A stretch of 64,000 nt of DNA from Neptunicella plasticusilytica (GTDB lineage Bacteria > Pseudomonadota > Gammaproteobacteria > Enterobacterales > Alteromonadaceae): the NCBI RefSeq assembly GCF_047922965.1, contig NZ_CP150481.1, positions 1,240,001 through 1,304,000 on the forward strand, given 5' to 3'. Position numbers and translations under genes: made by a program. Position 1 is the first letter of the stretch. The number at the start of each line of letters is the position of its first letter. Below the pieces are notes generated by a model that was not told where the DNA came from, searched no databases, and saw only the letters and a program-made list of their open reading frames with translations. Of this stretch, positions 1 through 7,627 are shown piece after piece.

Positions 1-343
1 CATCATCGGTGACATCAATAACCGCCACCGACTGCTCGCCATCGTCAGTACCGGCACGGAATTGCATACCGACTTCAACTTCCATCCCTTCAAACATACT
101 TTTAGGTACCACTTGTACCAGTTGGTCATGGCGTTGACCATAAGCCTGATCCGGTTCAACGCTCAGACTAAAACTGTCACCAGCCTGCTTACCTTCAATG
201 GCATCTTCCAGTCCCTGGATTAAGTAACGACTGCCTTGAATGTACATCATGGGTTCGCCTTTACGAGATGAATCGATTTGCACACCGTCTTCAGAGCTGA
301 CAGTAAAATGCATGGTAACAACGCTGTTTTGAGATACTTTCAT
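1..343 (-). CDS. slyD: SlyD-like FKBP-type peptidyl-prolyl cis-trans isomerase (3' end outside window)
   Basis: Translation of the minus strand from the ATG at 343 starts MKVSQNSVVTMHFTVSSEDG and runs open to the window edge (114 codons). The opening strand, the YLIQGLEDAIEG segment, the AYGQR stretch and the VPKSMFEGM segment match the SlyD/FkpB type of FKBP, including the place of the insert-in-flap chaperone domain. Such proteins catalyse proline isomerisation in the cytoplasm and assist folding; E. coli SlyD also carries metal for hydrogenase maturation. The C-terminal tail, which would show whether a His-rich metal-binding region exists, lies outside the window, so slyD versus a paralogue is not settled. 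Confidence 0.85.
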   Translation of the reverse strand, partial: MKVSQNSVVTMHFTVSSEDGVQIDSSRKGEPMMYIQGSRYLIQGLEDAIEGKQAGDSFSLSVEPDQAYGQRHDQLVQVVPKSMFEGMEVEVGMQFRAGTDDGEQSVAVIDVTDD

Positions 344-351
344 TATTTTCC

Positions 352-1278
352 TTAGTTATCGATGGAATAAGGCAGAGGTTGTACGTTAAATTGCATATCG
401 GGCTGTTCTTTGCTGCGTAACGTTGCTCCAACCTCGGTGTCATTGGCTAATACTGCTAATAGCCAAGTTTGATGGTTTACTGTAGCACAACTGATGACGG
501 TACCGCCTCTTCTCCAGTTTTGTTCAATTTGCAGTTCGAGCGTATCACCGGCATTGAGTGTGCAGGCTTGTTCCGAGCGCAGAATAAAGGTGGCACGCTT
601 GTTTTTGCCCAAATACTTGGTGCGCGCGACAACTTCTTGCCCCATATAGCAGCCTTTCGAAAAACTGATGGCACCAAGCGCCTGCATATTAAGCATTTGC
701 GGGACAAACTGATTGCTGGTTTGCTGGCTGATATGAGCCAAACCGGCCTGAATATCCAGCCGCTGCCATTGTTGATCGTCTTCAGTGATGGCTGTGTCTT
801 TAACAAAGGTTGCGGCGCTGTCGTTTTTTAACATAACTAACCAGCGTGGCTGCGGCGAGGTGAGTGACAATACTAGCCCTTTTTGATTGCTGAGCATGGC
901 CAAATCAGCATCGGGCACTGCGCCAAAAAAATTCTCGATAAGTTGTTGAAAAGCAGAGCCAGTACCGCCCAATAATAGGTATTGGTCTGATTGTTCACTA
1001 ATTTCTGTTTTGGCAAATACAGCGTATTTTTTTAACTCAGGTAACGAGCCGGCAATGCCGTCCTTGTCGCTGATTAGGTGAATTTGGTCCTGCCATTGGA
1101 CGGCATAGAAGATATTCCAGGTTTTGCCTTTAAAATCACAGTGACAACCTAATGCTGCCTTATGTTCAGTTAATTCCTGGATATCGTTCGTCACTTGACC
1201 TTGCAAGTACTTGACGCGTTCCTCACCAGTGAGATTGATAACACCAAGGTGATTTAATTGTGTAATAAATTCAGACAT
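352..1278 (-). CDS. ygfZ: tRNA-modifying protein YgfZ, folate-binding
   Basis: The 308-residue protein carries the YgfZ signature K-G-C-Y-x-G-Q-E at about residues 208-215, with the conserved Cys at 210. YgfZ is a tetrahydrofolate-binding protein of the GcvT fold that supports iron-sulfur enzymes such as MiaB, and so affects tRNA modification. It starts at an ATG (MSEFITQLNH) and lies 8 bases before the SlyD-like gene on the same strand, so the two may be cotranscribed. It diverges from sdhE-ygfX, an arrangement also known from enterobacteria (ygfZ next to ygfX/ygfY). Length is close to the usual 320-330 residues. Confidence 0.95.
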   Translation of the reverse strand: MSEFITQLNHLGVINLTGEERVKYLQGQVTNDIQELTEHKAALGCHCDFKGKTWNIFYAVQWQDQIHLISDKDGIAGSLPELKKYAVFAKTEISEQSDQYLLLGGTGSAFQQLIENFFGAVPDADLAMLSNQKGLVLSLTSPQPRWLVMLKNDSAATFVKDTAITEDDQQWQRLDIQAGLAHISQQTSNQFVPQMLNMQALGAISFSKGCYMGQEVVARTKYLGKNKRATFILRSEQACTLNAGDTLELQIEQNWRRGGTVISCATVNHQTWLLAVLANDTEVGATLRSKEQPDMQFNVQPLPYSIDN

Positions 1279-1461
1279 AAATAATGCGTATCTAGATGAA
1301 TGTTTAATTGATATTGGGGCAAATTAGCCTGAGGCAATAGATCGCCACCAAGACTAACATCTAGGCTAATAAATAACAGGCCAAATTATAAAATAAAGTC
1401 ATGGGTACATAACTGTCATATTTTGTTAGTATTAGCGAAGATTTTTTACAGAGGTTTACAG

Positions 1462-1713
1462 ATGTTTTCCACGCTAAGATACAATAGATTAAAATGGGCA
1501 TGTCGGCGAGGGATGCTGGAGCTGGATGTACTGTTTATGCCCTTTGTAGAAGAACCTTTCAAAAAATTGTCAGAGGCGCAACAGATCACTTTTGAGCGGT
1601 TATTGACCTGTGATGATCCGGATCTGTATGCCTGGTTTATGGGACATCAATCCTGTGATGATCCTGAGCTGGCAGCGATGGTCAAACATATTCTAGATCG
1701 TGTCAAAGTATAG
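1462..1713 (+). CDS. sdhE: FAD assembly factor SdhE
   Basis: This 83-residue protein has the SdhE/YgfY motif R-G-M-L-E-L-D near residue 14, the core that binds the flavoprotein subunit. SdhE promotes covalent flavinylation of succinate dehydrogenase and fumarate reductase flavoproteins in the cytoplasm. The frame is open from a TTG at 1423, but the ATG at 1462 (MFSTLRYNRL) has a GAGG ribosome site at 1451 and gives the usual family length of 80-90, so it is preferred. The end overlaps the start of ygfX by 14 bases. Confidence 0.93.
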   Translation: MFSTLRYNRLKWACRRGMLELDVLFMPFVEEPFKKLSEAQQITFERLLTCDDPDLYAWFMGHQSCDDPELAAMVKHILDRVKV

Positions 1714-2125
1714 AATCAGCTTATCGCCTTCCAGACACTGCCAGATATTCCAGTTGGTTTCAGCGAGTGTCCTGCTGGTTTCGGTCTGGTGTTGGCGCAC
1801 CGAACTATTTGCAACTCAATGGTTGCTGCAGTTATTGTTAAGCCTGTTTATTGTTGTTGTGATGGCTAAATATATCCGTCGTCCGGGCCTGCAAGCAAAC
1901 GTTTCTGTGGATGACAACGGAGAGTGGATATGGCTGGAACAGCAGACGGTAAGTGTTATTACCTCAGCATCCAGGGTGTCTGCCTGGTTGTTATGGGTTT
2001 GTTTACGCCCTCAAATGGGGGGCAAAGCACAGTGGATTTGGATCTTTCAAGATGCAGTTAGTGAAGCTGATTATCGACGTTTGGCCAGGATCATCATCCG
2101 CATGCAACAAAAAGGTGAGCGATGA
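1700..2125 (+). CDS. ygfX: YgfX/CptA family inner-membrane protein
   Basis: A 141-residue protein with an N-terminal L-S-P-S-R segment typical of YgfX, followed by two closely spaced hydrophobic segments (about residues 20-34 and 41-55). The C-terminal part is a compact soluble domain with L-R-P-Q. In E. coli YgfX (CptA) is coupled to SdhE and has been described as a toxin acting on FtsZ/MreB; a housekeeping role with SdhE is also possible. The GTG start at 1700 lies inside the sdhE end, which fits translational coupling. The toxin role is family knowledge and is not visible here. Confidence 0.85.
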   Translation: MSKYRISLSPSRHCQIFQLVSASVLLVSVWCWRTELFATQWLLQLLLSLFIVVVMAKYIRRPGLQANVSVDDNGEWIWLEQQTVSVITSASRVSAWLLWVCLRPQMGGKAQWIWIFQDAVSEADYRRLARIIIRMQQKGER

Positions 2126-2982
2126 ATATTGAACCTATCGAGAGTCATCAGCACAATATGGCCGGGCTGTTTTTTAAGGCCGCTATTAAAAAGGCGCAAT
2201 TGTCTGCGGATATGCAATTGCCCAAAACGCAGATTGTCAGACGAGCTATAACTATTGACCCGCAGCATCTGCATGGCTATAACGAATGCATCGCTTGGCC
2301 AATTGCGACATTTTTACCTCCCACCTACATTCACGTATTGGCGTTTCAGATGCAACTGGAATTAATGGTTCAGGCCGATACCCCCTTTGCAGTGATTGGC
2401 TTGGTACACATAGAAAACCAGATAGACCAGTATCGCCCGGTTAGGCAGGATGAATTGCTGGATATCAGCTGCTATCTGGATAATTTACAGCCCCATCCCA
2501 GAGGTTGGCAGTTCGATTTAGTGACAGAAGCTTTTGTTGGTTCCGAACAAGTATGGCGCGGTGTGAGCACCAATCTAAGCCGCTGCCAGATGTCGGTACG
2601 TAAAGCATCAGAAGCGAAAAAAGTCATGCCGATGACGCTATTGCAGCGTTTAAGCTTACCTTCGGAGCTGGGCAGACAATATGCTAAATATTCGGGTGAC
2701 TATAATCCTATTCATTTGTTTGCACTGAGCGCTAAATTGTTTGGTTTTAAACGGCAAATTGCTCACGGGATGTGGAGTAAGGCGCGCTGTCTGGCTGCTT
2801 TATCAAACCAGTTGCCGCCAAGTTTTAACGTACAGGTACGTTTTATGCGACCGGTATTTTTACCTGCTGAGGTAGAATTGCATCAGTGCGTTGAGAACCA
2901 ACAACTGCATTTTGACTTAACCCAGGCGGGTCGCAAATCGGCCCATCTGCAAGGTGTTATTAATCTGGACTTTAGCGAATAA
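2122..2982 (+). CDS. MaoC-like hot-dog dehydratase domain protein
   Basis: The 286-residue protein has a C-terminal hot-dog domain with Y-A-K-Y-S-G-D-Y-N-P-I-H, the MaoC/enoyl-CoA hydratase-2 motif carrying the catalytic Asp and His, followed by A-H-G-M-W. The N-terminal half looks like a second, degenerate hot-dog fold (double hot-dog), as in the acyl dehydratases of fatty-acid metabolism. No signal peptide is seen. The ATG overlaps the ygfX stop (ATGA), so it is probably translated with sdhE-ygfX. It faces nadB with only 2 bases between the two stop codons. Substrate unknown; a 3-hydroxyacyl thioester dehydratase is the likely class. Confidence 0.8.
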   Translation: MNIEPIESHQHNMAGLFFKAAIKKAQLSADMQLPKTQIVRRAITIDPQHLHGYNECIAWPIATFLPPTYIHVLAFQMQLELMVQADTPFAVIGLVHIENQIDQYRPVRQDELLDISCYLDNLQPHPRGWQFDLVTEAFVGSEQVWRGVSTNLSRCQMSVRKASEAKKVMPMTLLQRLSLPSELGRQYAKYSGDYNPIHLFALSAKLFGFKRQIAHGMWSKARCLAALSNQLPPSFNVQVRFMRPVFLPAEVELHQCVENQQLHFDLTQAGRKSAHLQGVINLDFSE

Positions 2983-2984
2983 CC

Positions 2985-4574
2985 TCAAGGCTCAAGGATA
3001 GTCGGGCCACTGTTTTCCAGCGGATTTGGATAATCCAGATTGTAATGTAATCCGCGACTTTCCTTACGGGCAATGGCGCATCGCACAATCAACTCGGCGA
3101 CGGTGACCAAATTACGCAATTCAAGCAGGTTATTGCTGACCCTGAAGTTGGCGTAATAGTCATGAATTTCATACTGCAGTAATTCAATCCTGCGCGCCGC
3201 GCGTTCCAGTCGTTTATTGGTTCTGACAATACCCACATAGTCCCACATAAATAACCGCAATTCGTGCCAGTTGTGCTGGATAATGACTTCTTCATCGGAG
3301 TTGGTCACTTTACTTTCATCCCAAGGTGAAATCGGAACTTCCAGATTGGGTTCGGCTAAGCGGTTAATGATGTGTTCGGCGGCAGAGTGGGCGAATACAA
3401 TACATTCCAGTAGTGAGTTGCTGGCCATGCGATTAGCACCATGCAAACCGGTATAGGCGACTTCACCCGCGGCATACAGGTTATCTAAGTCGGTGCGGGC
3501 ATCGGTATTAGTCATCACGCCACCGCAACTATAATGAGCGGCAGGCACCACCGGGATCGGTTGACGGGTAATATCAATACCCAATGAACGGCATTTGCGG
3601 TAAATGGTCGGAAAATGTTTAACGATAAAATCAGCCGGTTTATGACTGATATCCAGATACATACAATCTGCACCCAGGCGTTTCATTTCAAAGTCGATGG
3701 CTCTGGCGACGATATCCCGAGGTGCCAGCTCCAGTCTTTCATCAAACTTGTGCATAAACCGCGAACCGTCAGCATGGCATAAATAGGCGCCTTCACCGCG
3801 CAGCGCCTCGGTCACCAGAAAATTGTGCGCTTCGGGATGATACAGGCAAGTCGGATGAAACTGGTTGAATTCCATATTGGCGACCCGGCATCCGGCCCGC
3901 CAGGCCATAGCGACTCCATCACCACTGGATACGTCTGGATTGGAGGTGTATTGATACACCTTGCTGGCACCACCGGTGGCCAATGCGGCAAATCGGCAGC
4001 GGATTACTTCAACATGCTCTTGTTTGCGGTTCCACACATAGGCACCGATAATGCGTTTGTTATCTTCTTTATCGTTGATCAGGTCAATAGCATTGTAACG
4101 TTCAAAAATATGAATATTGGGATGTGCGGAAACGGCGTCGACCAGTGTCAGTTCTACCGCTTTACCGGTAGCATCGGCAGCATGCAATATGCGCCGGTGA
4201 CTATGACCACCCTCGCGGGTCAGATGATAGCGCTGATCGCCATTTTCGCTCGGTTCCTGATCAAATGGCACACCATAGCCAATCAGCCATTCCAGACAGG
4301 CTTTGGCACGGGATGTGGTAAAACGCACGGTATCTATATCACATAATCCAGCGCCAGACTCCATGGTGTCCTGGATGTGGTATTCCACTGAATCCTGCTG
4401 ATCAAATACCGCCGCAATCCCGCCTTGCGCATAATAGGTTGAGCTTTCTGAAATAATCCCTTTGCTTAGCACTATAACATTACAGTGATCAGCCAGTTTT
4501 AGTGCCATGGAAAGTCCGGCGGCACCGCTGCCAATAATTAATACGTCACAACGATGTTCAACAGCTTGATTCAT
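2985..4574 (-). CDS. nadB: L-aspartate oxidase NadB
   Basis: A 529-residue flavoprotein with the N-terminal dinucleotide motif G-S-G-A-A-G (residues 15-20), the T-R-E-G-G-H-S-H-R-R active-site segment, and the succinate dehydrogenase/fumarate reductase flavoprotein fold. NadB oxidises aspartate to iminoaspartate for NadA, the first step of de novo NAD synthesis. The length agrees with E. coli NadB (540). It diverges from rpoE, the usual order in gammaproteobacteria. Long open frames on the opposite strand (such as 3825-4346) are shadows of this gene. Confidence 0.97.
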   Translation of the reverse strand: MNQAVEHRCDVLIIGSGAAGLSMALKLADHCNVIVLSKGIISESSTYYAQGGIAAVFDQQDSVEYHIQDTMESGAGLCDIDTVRFTTSRAKACLEWLIGYGVPFDQEPSENGDQRYHLTREGGHSHRRILHAADATGKAVELTLVDAVSAHPNIHIFERYNAIDLINDKEDNKRIIGAYVWNRKQEHVEVIRCRFAALATGGASKVYQYTSNPDVSSGDGVAMAWRAGCRVANMEFNQFHPTCLYHPEAHNFLVTEALRGEGAYLCHADGSRFMHKFDERLELAPRDIVARAIDFEMKRLGADCMYLDISHKPADFIVKHFPTIYRKCRSLGIDITRQPIPVVPAAHYSCGGVMTNTDARTDLDNLYAAGEVAYTGLHGANRMASNSLLECIVFAHSAAEHIINRLAEPNLEVPISPWDESKVTNSDEEVIIQHNWHELRLFMWDYVGIVRTNKRLERAARRIELLQYEIHDYYANFRVSNNLLELRNLVTVAELIVRCAIARKESRGLHYNLDYPNPLENSGPTILEP

Positions 4575-4715
4575 AATGTAAACTTAGGGGGCAATATGCC
4601 GGTAGGGGATTGCATTGATGTTTGTCATGGTAATCATGGATAAACAAATTACAATTGAAATAATCGTATATATGATGCTTTTTTGACAAAAAGAGCAAAA
4701 TCATCAAAATAAATC

Positions 4716-4742
4716 GAACTTATTACCTAACATAGAGTCTAT
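4716..4742 (+). promoter_or_regulatory. Candidate sigma-E promoter of rpoE
   Basis: GAACTT at 4716-4721, a 16-base spacer and TCTAT at 4738-4742 match the RpoE consensus (GAACTT, N16, TCTRA/TCAAA) with one weak position. It lies 62 bases before the rpoE start. Autoregulation of rpoE through such a promoter is known in enterobacteria. Found by eye only. Confidence 0.6.
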
Positions 4743-4803
4743 TCATAGAGCTTGCATGAGCCAAATGCAGTTAAGTTGTAGTTCGTAGGGAGTATTGGCT
4801 CAG

Positions 4804-5382
4804 ATGAGCGAGCAGTTTACAGATCAGCAAATAGTCGAGCGAGTGCAACAAGGCGATAAAAATGCCTTTAATTTGCTGGTAATAAAATATCAACATAAAG
4901 TGACCCATCTGGTGTCGCGTTATGTGAGAAATTCAGGTGATGTGGCCGATGTAGCCCAGGAAGCCTTTATCAAGGCTTACCGGGCGCTAGCAAACTTTCG
5001 TGGTGAAAGTGCGTTTTATACATGGTTGTACCGCATTGCTGTTAATACTGCCAAGAATTATTTAGTCGCTCAAGGTCGTAAGCCACCGGTTAGTGATGTG
5101 GATGCGGAAGAAGCCGATTATTATGACGGGAGTGATGCACTGAAAGAGCATGCATCCCCCGAGCGAAAGATGATGTCAGACCAAATGGAAGCAATGGTAT
5201 TTGACACATTGGACAAGTTACCGGAAGATTTACGTATGGCTATCACCCTGCGTGAATTAGAAGGGTTGAGTTACGAGGATATTGCGAACGTGATGGATTG
5301 TCCGGTTGGTACGGTGAGATCGAGAATATTCCGCGCACGGGAAGCAATTGATAAAGTGGTTCAGCCTTTGTTAGAGCGTTAA
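4804..5382 (+). CDS. rpoE: RNA polymerase sigma factor RpoE (sigma-E)
   Basis: A 192-residue ECF sigma factor. Region 2 (the NAFNLLV and DVADVAQEAFIKAYRAL segments, with YTWLYRIAVNTAKNYL) and region 4 (LEGLSYEDIANVMDCPVGTV) are complete and closely resemble E. coli RpoE. It directs the response to misfolded outer-membrane proteins. The frame begins at a TTG at 4795, but AGGGAGT at 4787 is correctly spaced only from the ATG at 4804, which also gives the conserved MSEQ start. The anti-sigma genes rseA, rseB and rseC follow within a few bases, so this is a full sigma-E operon. Confidence 0.97.
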   Translation: MSEQFTDQQIVERVQQGDKNAFNLLVIKYQHKVTHLVSRYVRNSGDVADVAQEAFIKAYRALANFRGESAFYTWLYRIAVNTAKNYLVAQGRKPPVSDVDAEEADYYDGSDALKEHASPERKMMSDQMEAMVFDTLDKLPEDLRMAITLRELEGLSYEDIANVMDCPVGTVRSRIFRAREAIDKVVQPLLER

Positions 5383-5396
5383 CCAGGATTTATTAT

Positions 5397-6023
5397 ATGA
5401 CGCAGCAGAAAATAGAAAGCCTTTCAGCATTAGTAGATGGTGAACTCCAGGATGAAAGCATTCTGGGGGAATTGTCACAAAATTCTGAGTTGATGCAGAA
5501 ATGGCAGGGTTATCATCTTGTGCGCGATACAATGCGTAAAGAGCTGCCTGCTCAATTGAATTTTGATATTGCTGCCGGTGTTGCTCAGGCATTAGCAAAT
5601 GAGCCTACTGTTTTAGCACCTAAAAAACCGGCCTGGCGCGACTGGCCTGTGGTGGCCAATGTATTGCCATTGGTACGTAATGCCGGACAATTTGCGGTTG
5701 CTGCCTCGGTTGCTGCCGCAGTGATTTTTGGTGTGCAGTCTTACAACCAGCCGGTTGAAGTTGAACCATCCTTGAGTGCTCCACCTTCTTATTTAGGTTT
5801 GGGTGGGGTGCAAGGTGGTTTGTCGCCGGTTAGTCTTGAACAATCCCGTGCCTTACCGCGCCAGGATGTGCAGGATCAACGTCGTCAGGTAATTGCCTTT
5901 TTGACCGATCATCAGCAACAGATGCGCCGCAAAACGACAGAGTCAACACAGACGCCTCTAGAATTGACAGATGAGAGCAACGTTCAAGAGAATAGCTCTG
6001 TTGAGGAGCCTGAAGTTAAATAA
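5397..6023 (+). CDS. rseA: Anti-sigma-E factor RseA
   Basis: The 208-residue protein starts with the sigma-binding segment ESLSALVDGEL, and has one membrane segment at about residues 96-114 followed by a periplasmic tail. RseA holds RpoE at the inner membrane until DegS and RseP cut it. It lies 14 bases after rpoE and 1 base before rseB. Length and layout agree with E. coli RseA (216). Confidence 0.95.
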   Translation: MTQQKIESLSALVDGELQDESILGELSQNSELMQKWQGYHLVRDTMRKELPAQLNFDIAAGVAQALANEPTVLAPKKPAWRDWPVVANVLPLVRNAGQFAVAASVAAAVIFGVQSYNQPVEVEPSLSAPPSYLGLGGVQGGLSPVSLEQSRALPRQDVQDQRRQVIAFLTDHQQQMRRKTTESTQTPLELTDESNVQENSSVEEPEVK

Positions 6024-6024
6024 T

Positions 6025-6987
6025 ATGTTTCGATTTATTGGGGTCATCCTGATTTGTATTGGTTCGGCAGCTTCGGCTGCCGAACTGCCTTCTGAAGATA
6101 ATGCCGAAGCCTGGTTAACTAAAATGGCGAACTCACTACGCGGCATGAATTACGATATGTCCTTTGTGGTGTTGCAACCCTCTTCAGCTGCAGAACCTTA
6201 TCGCTGGCGGCATGCCATTGTTGACGGACAGGAAATGGAGCATTTAAGCCTGCTTAATGGCCCTGGCCGTGAAATTGTGCGAGTCGGCAGCAAAGTAAGC
6301 TTTTTTGAACCCAATGTTCCCGCCTATTCGTTAGCATCCGATACGATTAATGGTCCCATCCCTGCGGTGTTATTTCACCAGCCACTGGAGCTGGAAAATG
6401 CCTATCATTTTGTGCTGGTGGGGCGTAGCCGTATTTCTGGCCGCTCCACTCAGCAAGTGCGTATTGTGTGTAAAGACAAGAATCGCTATGGCTTTAATTT
6501 GTGGCTGGATCAGGAAACAGGTTTATTGCTGAAGCTGGATATGGTTGATCAACAGGGAAAAATTGTTGAGCAAATTCAAACTACCTCAATCAATGTGACT
6601 GAAAAGCCAGCTGAAATTTTTACCCGTATTGAAGAAGCCAAATTGCCTGCTGTCGTTGATGTTACACCTCGTAATTTGCAGGCTCACCAATGGCAACTTG
6701 ACTGGTTACCCGAGGGGATGGCGGAAGTGAAACGTGATACTCATCGTTTATCTGTGACCGGCCAGATTGTTGACTATATCTTGTTGAGCGACGGTTTAGT
6801 TGATGTCTCAGTTTATCTGCAAGACGGCGATATGGCGGAAACCGGCAAAAATGTTTATCGGCATGGCGCCGAAACCTATTACTCCTATCATCAGGGGGCG
6901 CTGGAAGTGACGATTGTCGGTAAGCTTCCGGTACAAACCGCAGACAGGATTGCACAGTCACTCTCTATCCGGAGTATGCCGAATTGA
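6025..6987 (+). CDS. rseB: Sigma-E regulatory protein RseB (MucB family)
   Basis: A 320-residue secreted protein: a signal peptide at residues 1-19 ending near AASA, then the two-domain MucB/RseB lipoprotein-localisation-like fold. RseB binds the periplasmic part of RseA and blocks DegS cleavage; lipopolysaccharide intermediates release it. The frame is open from 5971 inside rseA, but the ATG at 6025, directly after the rseA stop, gives a proper signal peptide and is preferred. The stop overlaps the rseC start. Confidence 0.95.
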   Translation: MFRFIGVILICIGSAASAAELPSEDNAEAWLTKMANSLRGMNYDMSFVVLQPSSAAEPYRWRHAIVDGQEMEHLSLLNGPGREIVRVGSKVSFFEPNVPAYSLASDTINGPIPAVLFHQPLELENAYHFVLVGRSRISGRSTQQVRIVCKDKNRYGFNLWLDQETGLLLKLDMVDQQGKIVEQIQTTSINVTEKPAEIFTRIEEAKLPAVVDVTPRNLQAHQWQLDWLPEGMAEVKRDTHRLSVTGQIVDYILLSDGLVDVSVYLQDGDMAETGKNVYRHGAETYYSYHQGALEVTIVGKLPVQTADRIAQSLSIRSMPN

Positions 6988-7442
6988 TTGAAGAAACCGG
7001 CATTATCACTGCTATTAATGGCGCACAGATTTGTGTTGAAACTCAGATAAAATCAACTTGTAGCGGTTGCCAGGTGAATAGTCACTGTGGCACCGGAGTC
7101 GTAGCCAGAGCCTTGTCGCCAAAAAAACAGCAACTTGTGCTGGATTGCTATCAACAGGTTCAAATTGGTCAGCAAGTTAAACTGGGGATCCCGGAGCAAA
7201 CCTTATTAGCTGCCTCGGCTCTGGTTTATTTACTACCTGTCGTTACCTTGTTATTGACGGTGATACTGGCGCAACTTTGGCTGGAAACTGAAGGCGCGGT
7301 TATTGTCACAGCATTAATCACTTCCACGCTAAGTTTTATGGCGGTGCGATTGTTGTTACAACGTCAGCCAGAGCAGTACCAGCCCAAATTAATTGCTGTT
7401 ATTCCTCAATCTATTTCGGTAACGCAAATCGCCACATCCTGA
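6984..7442 (+). CDS. rseC: SoxR-reducing/sigma-E system protein RseC
   Basis: A 152-residue inner-membrane protein with an N-terminal cluster of four cysteines (about residues 17, 26, 29 and 35, including C-S-G-C) and two membrane segments (about 75-97 and 104-122), the RseC/MucC layout. It starts at a TTG that overlaps the rseB stop (TTGA), which suggests coupled translation. RseC homologues act in sigma-E control and, in E. coli, in a SoxR-reducing complex. The cysteines may hold an iron-sulfur cluster or be redox active; this is inference. Confidence 0.9.
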   Translation: MIEETGIITAINGAQICVETQIKSTCSGCQVNSHCGTGVVARALSPKKQQLVLDCYQQVQIGQQVKLGIPEQTLLAASALVYLLPVVTLLLTVILAQLWLETEGAVIVTALITSTLSFMAVRLLLQRQPEQYQPKLIAVIPQSISVTQIATS

Positions 7443-7627
7443 CAATATTCGATTGTTGCATGTTAAACCAAAACGGATCACTGCAAGTATCTGCCGCTAA
7501 AGTGCAAGATAGATCGCAAATGTGTACATAAAACGGTAAAATCAGCGCCAATTTTTATTTGTCGTTAATTTCCGGATAGCGGTTAGCCAGTTCAGCGGCC
7601 GTCACGGCGTCATTAAGTAGTAGGTAA

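Noticed and set aside
3825..4346. 173-codon frame on the plus strand inside nadB
   Set aside because: It is antisense to a clear NadB coding frame and shows no family pattern.
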